Below, in pieces: positions 47,799 to 59,114 of a stretch of DNA of 64,000 nt; position 1 is the stretch's first letter, and each line of letters opens with the position of its first letter. The stretch is from Paenibacillus sp. JCM 10914 (GTDB lineage Bacteria > Bacillota > Bacilli > Paenibacillales > Paenibacillaceae): the NCBI RefSeq assembly GCF_001315105.1, contig NZ_BAZR01000012.1, positions 62,001 through 126,000 of the forward strand, written 5' to 3'. The notes beneath the pieces were generated by a model that ran no database searches, had not been told where the DNA came from, and saw nothing but the letters and a program-made list of their open reading frames with translations. The position numbers and the translations under genes are program-made.

Positions 47799-50700
47799 AT
47801 GGCAGGCATAAGAGAACGATCATTAAAAAGCTGGTTGGCTGAGTCGCCGCTGGATCTGGCGGAATTTTTGGAATTGTCGATCATCTTGACCAAGATGGTA
47901 TATAAGATACATCAACAATACGCGTATAGCGGAGGGATAAATCCGTCTAATATTGGAATCCAATTGGATGCCAAGCGGGCTGTGATGAACGAGAACGCTG
48001 AATGGGATGCCGCTTATCGTGCACCGGAGCAGTCGAGCCGCATTCCGTTGATTCCGGACGGTCGCAGCGATCTATATGTACTGGGCTTCATATTCTACGA
48101 GCTGCTCAGCGGACGCAAGCCATTTGAACCGGAAGGCGAGGAGGATTGGGAATACGTTCATCTTACGGCCTTCCCACGCTTGCTCAGCGTGCATCGCTCG
48201 GATTTGGGGGGGCCGTTGCAGGACGTGATTATGAAACTGCTGTCAAAGCTCCCCGAGGATCGATATCAGAGCGCGTACGGACTGTTGTGTGATCTAGAGC
48301 AGTGTGAAGCAAGGTTGGCACGGCCGATAGATGCGCTGACTCCAAATCCTGGTTACCTGGACACGGTCAGCACGTTTAAACTTCCGGATAAGCTGTACGG
48401 GCGTAACATAGCGTTAGACCAACTGGAATCGGGTCTTCATCAAGCCGCAGCAGGGTTGTCCGTATTCCGCTGGCTGACAGGCGACGCAGGAAGCGGCAAA
48501 TCTGCACTGGTTCAGCATTATCGTTCGGTTGTTTTTAGCCGTGGAGGTTGGTTTGTCCAAGGTGATGCGCGGTCACAAGCGGATACACCCTTTCAGCCTA
48601 TTCTGGAGGCTTTGCGGCAGTGGATTAGTCAACTCTGGAGCGAGCCCGTCGAATCCATTGCGAAAGTGAAAGAACTGATAAGAGCTGAATTCCGGAAGGA
48701 ACGGCAGACGCTTACGGAATTGCTTCCCGAGGTAAGATCGCTGTTGGATATCAAGCTCGATGTGCCCCATGTACCGAGCATGGGGGCGAAGCTGCAGCAC
48801 GCCGAATTGTTGGCGCGACTGATTCGCTGCATAGCGACCCACCAACGGCCGATGGTCATGTTTATCGATCATCTTCAAACTTGTGATCCCGACACGCTCG
48901 AAGTATTGAAGCTGTTAGTGGGAGAACAAGCAGCACCAGGACTGATGCTGATCGGAGCCTATCAGACGTTGGCTGATCCAAGCTCTCGCAGCCATAATGG
49001 GGAATATTCACAACTTTACTCGAACCTGAATGGGCCCACTGCCCATATACATACTTGCTCATCTGAGCAGATTGACCTTCGTGGTTTAGCATATGAAGAG
49101 GTAAGGCAGTATATCTCCGACGTCATGTATGAGACTCGGCGCGCATTCGTCTATTCGCCAGGAGCGTTTATTATCAGACCAGCGGTAACCCGCAATCGAT
49201 TAGGTTATTGCTGGAGCGCTGGAGTAAGGAAAAACGCCTAAAGTTTGATGAGGTTCAGCAGCGCTGGATGTGGGATGCGGAGGTCATTGCGCAGCGCAAC
49301 GACTCAGAAGACAGCCGTCGCTTGAACGAGGCTGCCTTAGCCAAACTGCGGGAAGAAACGAAGGTTGTACTGGGCATTGCCGCCGCCATCGGATCTCGGT
49401 TTTCGTTGTCTCTCTTGGCTGAAGCGAGTGACAACTCACTCGATGTAACTTTGGGTCTGCTGGAAGCTGCGGTAAATGAAGGGATCGTCTGCCCGGAGGA
49501 CGAGAATTTGCCGGGGAACATAGGGGAAGATGTTTATCTGTTCATCGATGACCAAGTACAGCGGATGGTATATACCCATTATCAGGATAACAGTGCTGAG
49601 TGGCATCTGAAGATTGGCCGTTTACTTCAGCGTCGTTGTTCGGATGAAGACCTAAAGGCAAAGAGTAACATCATCGATCATTTGAATATGGGTATGGAGC
49701 GGATGTCCGAACGTGAGAAAGGAGAACTTGCAGCGCATAACCTAGAAGCTGGCCTACAGGCGCAAGACGCCGCGCAGTTTTCGAGGGCCAGGCATTACTT
49801 CGATATTGGCCTGCAGTTGATTCCTCATACGAGTACAGACTACCGATTGGATTCGCTGGCAAGCCGGCTGAAGGTGGCATTGGCTCGATGTGAGTATATG
49901 TGTGGCCACACTGAAGTAGCGAAGCATCAATTGCAAGAGCTATTGAAATATCAAGTTACCTCATCGAGTCGAACGGAACGCTCGAAGATCTTTATCAATC
50001 TGATACAGATGCATACGTTTGAAGATAATGAACGTGCAGTACACTTTGGCAGAGAGGCACTATCGGAATTCGGTTGGTTGCTGCGAACGAACGTATCAAA
50101 AGCAACATTAATGAAGGAAGTTATCCACACGAGCATGTTCCTGTATCGAATGAAAGAACAGCGCTATCACGCATCACCGAATGATGAGCCTGATTATCGT
50201 GCTTTATCCGAACTAATGGAGGCTGTGTTCTTCCCTTTGCTTATCCAGAATGCCGAATCCTTGATCGCCCTGTACGCGAGATTTATTCGATATGGATTAC
50301 AAAAAGGGATCAATAAGTATCTCGTTCGTATTATAGGCATTTACGAATTAATTCTTCAGCGAGGTTTACCGTCTGTATTTCACGTTCGTCCCGCCACTCA
50401 ATTGGAAAGAATGCAGTCCGTATTAAGAACGGAATCGAACTTACAATATCAACTTTCCTTGATTAGCGGCATATCCAAACAATTGGAGAATCCGGCAGAA
50501 GCTATGGTTCATTTGGATAAGGCTTTGCACTGGAGCGTGGAGCACAGCGATGCTTTGTATGCTAATCTAGCGGTGGTAACCAGTTTGATTAACCATTTGG
50601 GTGATATTCATGAACTATCCGAGCGATTGGCATATTTCGAACATAAATCCAAAACCTTCGCAGACCATAGTACGCTGGAGGTCGTAAGCACAGCCCATGC

Positions 50701-52174
50701 CTACCAGGCCGCGCTTCAAGATGAGACATTACATGAGCGCTTTGTTGCCATACCCATATCCCATGGCACGGAGCACGAGCCAGAGGATGAGGATAACTAC
50801 AGTTGTGGGTGCAGGCTTGAGGTCGCCTATTTGGCAGGGAAGTACAGAGAGGCCTTATACTGGGCCAAGCGAGGGAGAGCCAATGAATTGGATCAGGATT
50901 GGGTTCGCATTCGCAAACACCGTCTGCTGGAGATGTTGGCCTTGGCGGCTATTTATCCCGAAGCAAGCTCGAAAGAACGGATCTGTATTCAGAAGACGCT
51001 ACAAAAACAGCTGCGGTTGATGAAAAAGCGTAAGGGATATCTCGGCAGCGCATCCTCGGCTTATCTACTTTTACAAGCAGAATACAACGGAATCGTGCTT
51101 GCGGACCATGATGCGACTCGTGGGTACTCTTCTGCGATTAGAGCAGCGAGAGCGGAGAAAAACGGACTCATGGAAGGAATTGCTTGCGAACGTCTAGCTG
51201 TCTACTATCAGAATGAATTAGGCAGTCAAGCTGGAACGATGATTGCGATGATGGACGCTTGCACGGCTTACTCTGTCTGGGGCATTTCATCTAAAGTCAC
51301 CCAAATCAGGAGCCAGTACGCCGATCTATTGAATCATGCTGTAAATACCTATGCGGGTCCGGTATTCGAGATGGATATGAACAGCCAGGCCGCAGGCATG
51401 CCGCTTCATGCAGGTTCGGGAGCCAGATCATATCCGATCCAGGCTGAAGCGGAGCCGCGTCGTCAGACAGCGGACTGGACAACCCCGCCCAGTCAAGGCC
51501 AAGTAATGGAGAGATTGCTCACAGCTGCGCTTCATCAGGTGGGTGCAGATCGTGGATTGGTGTTGAACTATCGTGACGAAATTTTTCGAGTTGAGGCCAA
51601 GTCAGAATCATCGTCTTACGGAGGCGACCGAGACTTAACTTATGCGGAGAGCATTTTGCGACATACCGTGATGACGGATAAGCCCATTGTGCTTCAAGAT
51701 GCATTAGAGAGCCATTATATTAAGGATCCGTATATCCAAGATCGGTGTCCACGTTCTATACTCTGCATGCGGATCATGATACCGGGAGAGCGGGCTGTGA
51801 TGTTGCTTTATTTGGAGAACGGGCATGTGCCGAAAGTTTTTACGGATCAAGACGTTAATGTATTGGAACTTATGATAATACAAATGTTCTACCACAAGAT
51901 GCTCGCAGAAGATACAGCCTCTACTGCTGAACGCGTCGAAGCTGGAATCAACAACAAGACGGGACCAGGGCGGTTGGTCGAATCTCTTACCAATCGGGAG
52001 ATGGAAATTCTGAAGGCGATCTCAGAAGGCTTATCCAACAAAGGTATCGCTGAAAGATTTGGCATTACGGAGCCTACCGTAAAATCGCACATTTCCAATA
52101 TATTTGGGAAGCTGGACGTGAAACGCCGCGGACAAGCGGTTGCTCGGGCAAGAGATTTACAATTGATTCCATAA
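47799..52174 (+). CDS. Large LuxR-type regulator: truncated pseudokinase, AAA ATPase, TPR-like region, GAF, HTH; frame break near 49165
   Basis: About 1458 residues when joined. Residues 1-170 resemble the C-lobe of a Ser/Thr kinase: GINPSNIGI in place of H-R-D-x-K-P-x-N, A-P-E-Q, and DGRSDLYVLGFIFYELLSG. The N-lobe with its glycine loop and lysine is absent, so catalysis is unlikely. Walker A is GDAGSGKSALVQHY near residue 227, and FIDHLQTCDPDTLEVL stands for Walker B (usual F-I-D-D-L-Q). A long helical repeat region precedes a GAF domain (about 1233-1365). A LuxR helix-turn-helix ends the protein (SLTNREMEILKAISEGLSNK, TVKSHISNIFGKL). At about 49165 one lost base separates Y-S-P-G-A-F from Y-Q-T-S-G-N-P-Q-S-I-R-L-L-L-E-R-W. 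It resembles the kinase-AAA-GAF multidomain regulators. ATG with AGAGGA upstream. Confidence 0.8.
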
Positions 52175-52227
52175 CAGGAACGAAACACTCTACTTTCGCA
52201 GAATTCAAGCTAATTCCATACGTTCTA

Positions 52228-52239
52228 CAACTTTAGTTG
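52228..52239. promoter_or_regulatory. Palindrome CAACT-N2-AGTTG, copy 1
   Basis: CAACTTTAGTTG, 42 bases after the regulator stop. The flanks (TA-CAACT, AGTTG-GATA) are the same as in the second copy at 52305. It could be a regulator-binding site; the function is inferred only from position and repetition. Confidence 0.4.
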
Positions 52240-52249
52240 GATACAATCT

Positions 52250-52297
52250 CCTATCATTTGATCTATCATTTATCTGATCAAATGATAGGTTTTTTTG
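52250..52297 (+). terminator. Terminator after the LuxR-type regulator
   Basis: CCTATCATTTGATC and GATCAAATGATAGG, perfect 14-bp stem, then TTTTTTT. Confidence 0.92.
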
Positions 52298-52304
52298 TGC
52301 AATA

Positions 52305-52316
52305 CAACTATAGTTG
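52305..52316. promoter_or_regulatory. Palindrome CAACT-N2-AGTTG, copy 2
   Basis: CAACTATAGTTG, a perfect 12-base palindrome 87 bases before the surface-protein start. Same half-sites and flanks as the copy at 52228, 77 bases (about seven helical turns) away. Confidence 0.45.
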
Positions 52317-52402
52317 GATATATTGTCCAATTATTTGATTTATGATGAAAGTAATTGAAAGGACTGGTATCGAATTTTATGATGAAAAGTAGGAGTCAAT
52401 TC

Positions 52403-55400
52403 ATGAGAATGATGTTTAGTACGATGCTTATCATGGCATTGCTGCTGAACGCGTATCCGATTGTAAGGGCAAGCGGAGGGGACGAATTTAACCCTTCTAT
52501 CTATCAGAATCAAACCTTGATTGATCGTCCCGTCGCTATAGAGATAGATGATGATGGTAATATGTATATTGCGAATTACGGTAATCATCAAATTGTTAAA
52601 TTGGACTCTCATGGAAACCTCCTAACCCAGTGGGGTGGATTGGGAAGTGGAAATGGTCAGTTTAATTATCCTAGTGGAGTTGCCATAGACAGCAATGCCA
52701 ATGTCTATGTCGTGGATAGGGAGAATCACCGAATCCAAAAGTTTGATGCGGACGGGACTTACCTCACCGAGTGGGGAAGGCGGGGCGCTAATGATGGGGA
52801 GTTTAGAAATCCAGCAAATATTGAAATTGACCGCAACACAGATATAGCCTATGTTACGGATCGGGATAACCATAGAGTCCAAAAATTTGATTTGAATGGT
52901 CAATTTTTGGGCAAATGGGGAGGCTATGGCAATGGAGATGGTGAATTTAATCGCCCCTATGGAGTTGCGATAGATGATAGTGGAATTGTTTATATAACCG
53001 AAAGTGAAAACCATAGAGTCCAAAAATTTGATGCAGATGGGACCTATATCAGTCAATGGGGCAGCCAAGGAGTCGGAAATGGTCAATTTATGTATCCTTT
53101 TGATATTGCTATAGACAATAGCGGCTATGTCTATGTGCCCGATGCTCAAAATAATCGAGTCCAAAAGTTCGATTTGAATGGAAACTATATAAGTCAATGG
53201 GGGAGCGCTGGTAATGGAAGTGGTCAGTTCCCTAATAGTATAGCCATTGATAGGGATGGTAATGTCTATGTAACGGAAGCCAATAACCCTCGCATTCAAA
53301 AATTTGATCCGGATGGAGACTATCTCGGCGGATGGCCTAGAAGTGCACCATCAATTACACCTCAAATTGAATCCTTCGATAGAAATGAGGCAGGAATACA
53401 TTATCGGGATATTACTGTGACCCTGGAGGCAAACGACCATGTCCTATCCGGTATTCTGAACGGATCCACAACATTAATTGAAGGAAGCGATTATCTGCGA
53501 GTGGGCAACATGGTCACGATTACAAAGGAATATTTGGCTACCTTATCAATCGGACAGAGCGTATTGACATTTGATTTTAGTACAGGACCTCAGTTGCCTT
53601 TGACGATAGATATTAGCAATTCTACACCTATACCGGGTGCCCCTCATTTGCAGCCTGCTATTGCTGGTGACGAGCAAGTTAGCTTGACTTGGAGTCCAGT
53701 AGACGATGCTACGAGTTATAATATCTATCAAAGCATAAGCCTTCTGTGAGCGGAACAGAAGTAGGTACGGTAGTCGGTTCAGTGTACGATTATACGGCTA
53801 CGGGGCTGGTAAATGGGACGACCTATTATTTTACGGTTAAGGGAGAAAACGTCCAGGGAGAAAGTCCTGCCTCCAATATCGTAAGTGCAACGCCGTTCAC
53901 ACTACCGGATGCACCTACAAATGTCTTGGCGGTGGCGGGCAATCGCCAAGCGACGATAAACTTTGACGCCCCGGCGTTTGACGGAGGTAGTACCATTACT
54001 AGTTACGAGGTAACCGCCGATCCTGGCGGATTGACCGCTACAGGGACGGCAAGCCCGATCACGTTTTCGGGATTAACCAACGGTACAACCTACACCTTTA
54101 CCGTGAAGGCGATCAACGCTGGAGGTAAAGGTGCGGAGTCGATGCCTTCGAATCCGATAACCCCAAGGGTGCCGTCAAGTGACGGCGGAGGTGTAACGCC
54201 AACGCCGTCACCAATACCGGAGCCAACACCAACACCGAGCAAGCCGAAGCCACCGCTGACAGGAATTGAAGTACAGATAGCTGGAAAAGTGGCGAACCAA
54301 GGAACCATGTCGGTAGTGGAGTCATCAGAAGAAGACAGAACGACGATGGTTATCTATCTGGATCAATCCAAGCTGGAAGAGCAGCTTGAAGCTACGGAAG
54401 CGGGGAGCGTTGTTTCAGTCAGCGTGAGCAAGGACACCGACGACGTATATGTGGAGCTTAGCGGAACTCAATTGGAATATTTGGTCCGGAAGCAATCGGT
54501 GATAGAGCTTCAAATCGCTCAGGGTATCTACCGATTGCCCATTCAAGCGATAGATGTAGCTTCTATAATAGCTGGGCTAGGGGAGCCCGTGATCCAGAAT
54601 GACCTTACGTTTCGTATAGGAATGGGGTTGCCTTCAGAAGGAACGCTCAAGCTTGCGAGAGATGCTGAGTCGATGGAGAGTTTCAACCTCCTCGGTACGC
54701 CTTTAGATTTTACGTTCCAGGCCATATACGGAGACGATCAACGGGAGGTTGTCTGGTTTAATCAGTATGTTGAGCGATTGATCAAGCTGCCGGAAGGAAC
54801 ATCACCGAATCAGGTGGCCACTGCCGTTGTCTTGAACCATGATGGAACCGTTCGACATGTGCCCACCCGGATTGTGATGATAAACGGGCAATCTTATGCC
54901 GTCGTTAACAGTATCACGAACAGCACCTATGCCTTAATCTCTCACTCGCTCAACTTCAAGGATGTCCATGCACAATGGGCAAAGACAGCAGCAAATGATT
55001 TGGGTGCCCGGCTTATCGTGCATGGTGATAGTCATGGTCGGTTCCATCCCGAACAAGAGGTGACCCGTGCAGAGTTTGCTGCGATACTTGTACGAGGTCT
55101 AGGATTAGGCCCGAATCATAATGATAAGGGATTCTCCTATTCTGACGTGAACCCCACGGCATGGTACAGCGACGCGATCCAGACCGCGCAAGCGTATCAT
55201 CTGATCGCAGGCTTTGAAGACGGCAGCTTCCGCCCACAAGATAAGTTGACTCGGGAGCAGGCGATGTCGATTCTCGCGGCTGCGATGAAATGGACTGGAC
55301 TTCATGATCAACTGCCTGCACAACCCGCAGCAGAGTTATTGCGGCCATTCGCTGATGCTGGCGAGGCTGGGTTATGGGCGAGACGCGCGATTGCGGACAA

Positions 55401-55524
55401 TCTGCAGGCCGGCATCGTAACTGGGCGCAATGAGAAGACACTGGCGCCTAAGGCATTCATTACACGTGCGGAAGCAACCGTCATCGTGCAGAGGCTGCTG
55501 AAAGAGTCTGGCTTCATTGATTAG
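52403..55524 (+). CDS. Surface protein: NHL repeats, CBM_X2-like, two FN3, three SLH domains; frame break near 53740
   Basis: About 1040 residues when joined. The ATG at 52403 has AGGAG 6-7 bases upstream (ATG at 52379 is the alternative) and opens a signal peptide ending about V-R-A-S. Six NHL beta-propeller repeats follow, with recurrent N-H-R-V-Q-K-F-D and Q-W-G-x-x-G-x-G-x-G-Q-F. Then D-I-T-V-T-L-E-A-N...TFDFS matches the CBM_X2 fold. The first fibronectin III domain is broken near 53740 (Y-Q-S-I-S-L-L-stop), and one added base restores it; a second FN3 follows. A Pro/Thr-rich linker (TPTPSPIPEPTPTPSKPKPP) precedes a beta-rich region, and three SLH domains anchor the protein to wall glycan. 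A secreted, wall-bound binding protein; the ligand is unknown. Confidence 0.82.
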
Positions 55525-55554
55525 AAGACTCATAAAGAATAGTCGTTTTAAACC

Positions 55555-55590
55555 AAGAAGAAGCAGCATTAGGGCTGCTTCTTCTTTGAT
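55555..55590 (+). terminator. Terminator after the SLH protein
   Basis: AAGAAGAAGCAGC and GCTGCTTCTTCTT form a strong stem with a short loop; the T-run is weak (TTTGAT). Confidence 0.7.
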
Positions 55591-55639
55591 ATTTAAGAAT
55601 GGATGCTCAAGTTAATGAGAGCACATCGACAATGGCATA

Positions 55640-55999
55640 CTATTGGCGCCAGAGATTGAGGTGCCAACTGTCGGAGCGGCTTAGTGATCGTCTGTTCCTC
55701 GCTGTATTCACTGCACTTATGACTAAGAAGATCAAGACGGCTGATCCCGTATTGTTGTTGAATAGAACTTTATTGGGATGTAAATCTCCAGCGCCTCCTC
55801 TTGCTACGAACACGCCTGGAGAAGGCAGCGCCTCTACCTTAATTGCAAAGGCGTCGTTGTTAAATAGAAAATTAATGTCTTTTAGAATAAGTTTCTTTCC
55901 GTTCTTCACATTGATTACAATTTGCTGCAACTGAATGGTTTTTCCTGGACTTACCTCAATAGAGCTCTTTCCGCCAACAATTCCATTTAACTGAAACAT
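55640..55999 (-). CDS. Small hypothetical protein, possibly spore- or surface-related
   Basis: 119 residues from the ATG at 55999 (AGGAGG 8 bases upstream). The sequence is beta-rich and hydrophobic (IQLQQIVINVKNGKKLILKD, PGVFVARGGAGDLHPNKV, NNNTGSAVLIFLVISAVNT) with no signal peptide, cysteine or membrane segment. It ends in a basic tail, R-N-R-R-S-L-S-R. I do not recognise the family. The composition recalls small exosporium or coat proteins, but that is only an impression. It lies opposite its neighbours, between an SLH protein and an acyltransferase. Confidence 0.5.
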   Translation of the reverse strand: MFQLNGIVGGKSSIEVSPGKTIQLQQIVINVKNGKKLILKDINFLFNNDAFAIKVEALPSPGVFVARGGAGDLHPNKVLFNNNTGSAVLIFLVISAVNTARNRRSLSRSDSWHLNLWRQ

Positions 56000-56260
56000 G
56001 AATACCACCTCCTAAGGTTTTAGTTCTATTCTATTCAGAGGGTGGTGGATGGATATAGACAGATAGAAGTAGATTCGTAGATTAAGGCGAAGAACTAGTT
56101 CACCATATATGAGTCCTTCGCCCGTTCAATAAACACTGGAGGGTGCTTTTTTCATCACTAGTAATATAAGGGTATTTAATTTTAGCCAAATTGGGTAACT
56201 TGCTTAAGAGAGTGGAAAGACTAATCAACTCATGCACGAGGAATGAGGGAGGTCCTGCCG

Positions 56261-57247
56261 ATGCGAGATGCTTATTTTGACAATTTGAAGTTTGTGCTCA
56301 TCGTGCTGGTGGTAGGCGGCCATTTCATTGAGCCGTTGGTTGAGTTGACTCCGATCGCTGTACTGTATAACTTCATCTATTCGTTTCATATGCCGCTGTT
56401 TGTGTTTGTAACCGGCTATTTCTCGAAGCGCATTGAAGATGATCGATATACATTGAAGATCCTGCAAGGGTTGGTCATCCCTTATCTTATCTTCCAGTCG
56501 TTGTACGCTTTATTTGATTATTATGTGCTGAGCGGCGAGAAGCTGGCGTTCACTTATTTTTATCCCAACTGGATTTTATGGTTTCTCTTCAGTTGCGTGC
56601 TGTGGAAGGTGTTTCTGCCATATGTGGTCAAAATCAGATATCCGATCCTGGTCTGTCTCATCGTGGCTATACTGGCCGGATATTCGGCTGATATCAGTTA
56701 CTTTGCTGGTCTGTCCCGTACGCTGTACTTTTTCCCGTTCTTCCTAATGGGCTATTACTTTAAGCGGGAGTGGGTGAATAACCTCATGCACAGCAGCTCA
56801 CGTGTTGCCGCGATGTTGTTATTGCCGCTGAGTGTGGTGGTACTATGGAAACTGGCTGATGTTCTGCCCATCACATGGTTTTATGGCGTACTGCCGTATG
56901 TCGATTTTGAATTAACCGGGATTTACGCTGGCTTGTCCCGCTTGGCCACGTATGGCTTTACGCTTATCGTGAGTGTGTGTGTATTAGCTCTGATTCCATC
57001 CGTGAGGATCCCGCTCATCTCCGATTTCGGTCAGAACACGTTGTACGTCTTTATCCTGCATGGATTTATTCTCAAAGCTCTATACTCTTTCGAGTTTCAG
57101 TATACATTTGCGTCTGTGTGGGATCTTTGGTGGTTATTGCCAATTGTCTTTATTGTCACCATACTATTATCGTCAAATGGGATACGACACCTTTTTCAAT
57201 GGTTGGTGGAGCCGGATACAAAATGGCTGTTCCATAAGGGAAAATAA
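56261..57247 (+). CDS. Acyltransferase family 3 (OafA/fucose O-acetyltransferase-like) membrane protein
   Basis: 328 residues from the ATG at 56261 (GGGAGG upstream). Ten or so transmembrane helices. The N-terminus RDAYFDNLKFVLIVLVVGGH carries the family's N-x-K/R-x2-x-x-x-x-V-x-x-H region with the conserved His, and the later GYFSKR and ILHGFIL are typical of acyltransferase-3 proteins such as WcjE/OatA-like members. It probably adds an acyl group to a wall or capsule sugar at the membrane. The neighbours are wall genes, but there is no operon partner within 190 bases. Confidence 0.82.
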   Translation: MRDAYFDNLKFVLIVLVVGGHFIEPLVELTPIAVLYNFIYSFHMPLFVFVTGYFSKRIEDDRYTLKILQGLVIPYLIFQSLYALFDYYVLSGEKLAFTYFYPNWILWFLFSCVLWKVFLPYVVKIRYPILVCLIVAILAGYSADISYFAGLSRTLYFFPFFLMGYYFKREWVNNLMHSSSRVAAMLLLPLSVVVLWKLADVLPITWFYGVLPYVDFELTGIYAGLSRLATYGFTLIVSVCVLALIPSVRIPLISDFGQNTLYVFILHGFILKALYSFEFQYTFASVWDLWWLLPIVFIVTILLSSNGIRHLFQWLVEPDTKWLFHKGK

Positions 57248-57438
57248 ACCACCGATAGATTCGCGTATAGAGCTGCATAGGAGTCGCCGAGTTTTGGCGA
57301 AGAATGTAATCGTTACGTTATCTTTTTGTAGACGTTGCAGAATAGACATTATTTTGGCATCCTCTCGTTACTTTTCCAAGTAGGCTATCGTTATATAGTA
57401 TTGAAAGCTTATTAAACCATGAGATAGGTGGCGAATGT

Positions 57439-58085
57439 ATGATGCGACATCGAGTGGCGCTCGCAGTCCTGTTCATCTTTCTTGTCGGGATGCTCATCAC
57501 AGCTTGTTCTAGCCAGCAAGCGGATTCTCCAAGTCCGGAGCCTGGGACAAGTACAACTGCCCTTTCCTTTGGGGAGAATGTTATCTATGCCGGGGAAGGG
57601 CCGGAGATAATCATTATTCAAGACGGAGAGAGGACGGTCATCAGCTCCATTGATGACTATGCATCAAAACCGCTGATTGCACCTGACGGCCAGCGCTTGA
57701 CGTACATAGCTCCTTTTGAATTTGAGATGCCGGGTGAAGTATGGCTATATGATCATACCAAGCGTACGACAGGGAAGATTGCAACAACCAGCGAATTTTC
57801 TTCGGGTAAGACACCTGCCGATTGTTGTGGCTTGACGATCAGCATATTTTGATTGGAGTCATGAATCAGCATGGGACGATCCCTTCACTGCGGCAATTGC
57901 TTGTATATTCATTGGCGGATAACAGCATAGAAGAGAAGTATCAAGTGAAAGATAAACAGCATATTTCCGATATGAAGATAATGGATACTCAGCTCGAGCT
58001 TGAGATCGAAACCTACGATGATAACTTTATGGAGGTGCTAAAGACAGATTCTGCACAGGTTCCATTAACTGAGTTTCTGGAGTGA
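57439..58085 (+). CDS. Lipoprotein with beta-propeller-like repeats, frame break near 57821
   Basis: About 214 residues when joined. The N-terminus is a lipoprotein signal (R-H-R, hydrophobic core, then lipobox LITAC near residue 23). The body has S-K-P-L-I-A-P-D-G-Q-R-L-T-Y-I and E-V-W-L-Y-D, segments like the repeats in DUF4652 or other TolB-like proteins, a guess from pattern only. At about 57821 one lost base turns the frame to C-C-G-L-T-I-S-I-F-stop, and the other frame gives L-W-L-D-D-Q-H-I-L-I-G and the end at 58085. ATG with AGGTGG upstream. Confidence 0.6.
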
Positions 58086-58195
58086 GAAGATCGATGTTTG
58101 GTTTGATTCTTGATTGCTCTTTAAGCTATGATAGACTAGTGTTTGACTAGTAGAATCAAAATTAGTTACAAAGAGATTAGGAGCGTTTGTGATTT

Positions 58196-59007
58196 ATGGA
58201 AGATATCATTCTGTGGTTAAAGTATTTGTTTCTTGGTATGATTCAGGGCGTGACCGAGCCGATTCCGGTTTCCTCCAGCGGTCATTTGATTGTGGCGCAG
58301 CGATTGATGGGGATGGAGCAAAATGGTCTGTCATTCGAGATTTTGACGAATACGGCATCCTTGATTGCGATCGTATTTATTTTCCGCAAAGATTTGCAGC
58401 GGTTAATTGTTAACGGCTTGAAGTTTCTGAAGACGCGTGAGGCGGAGTATAAGTCCGATTTCATGTTTATCGTCTATATCGTGGTCGGAACGATTCCGGC
58501 GGTGATCATCGGCCTGCTCTTTAAAGACCAGATCGAGTCGATCTTCTCATCCGTACGCACGGTAGGCATCGCCTTGTTGTTTACAGGGGTTGCACTGTGG
58601 CTCATTCGGAATTTGCGCGGACGCAAACAGGATAATGATCTGTCATTCAAGGATGCCCTTGTCGTTGGTCTGGCTCAAGCGGTTGCTTGATTCCAGGCAT
58701 CAGCCGTTCGGGTTCCACGGTCATTACATCGATTGCGCTTGGGATGAAGCAGGATACCGCCCTGCGGTTCTCGTTCATGTTGTACATCCCGATCAGCCTT
58801 GGGGGGATGGTACTGGGTGTGTCGGACATTGCTTCGGATCCGCATATATCGACACTGCTCATGCCTTATATCATTGCGTTTATTACCACCATGATCTGCA
58901 CGTATTTTGCGATGAGATGGTTCATGAATATTATGGCACGAGGCAATCTGAAGTATTTCGCTTATTATTGCTTTGTAGTTGGTATACTGCTGTTGGTATT
59001 CTTGTAA
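58196..59007 (+). CDS. uppP: Undecaprenyl-diphosphatase, frame break near 58689
   Basis: About 271 residues when joined; eight or so transmembrane helices. [18 protein letters not shown] carries the conserved Glu and Ser residues of the BacA/UppP active site (usual E-F-L-P-x-S-S-T-G-H). [10 protein letters not shown] supplies the catalytic Arg. The written frame stops after L-A-Q-A-V-A; adding one T in GCTTGATTCC restores A-L-I-P-G-I-S. UppP dephosphorylates undecaprenyl diphosphate so the lipid carrier can be reused for wall and polysaccharide synthesis. It also gives bacitracin resistance. ATG with AGATTAGGAG upstream. Confidence 0.9.
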
Positions 59008-59013
59008 AAAACG

Positions 59014-59057
59014 AAAAGGGCTTCTGATAAGTTCATGAACTTATCGGAAGCTCTTTT
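59014..59057. terminator. Terminator after uppP
   Basis: AAAAGGGCTTCTGATAAGTTC and its complement around an ATG loop; ends in TTTT and can serve both strands. Confidence 0.8.
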
Positions 59058-59114
59058 GTAGTTGGGAGCCGGAATCCAGGATCGATGCTGAGCAGCATCC
59101 CAGTCCCTCCGGGA

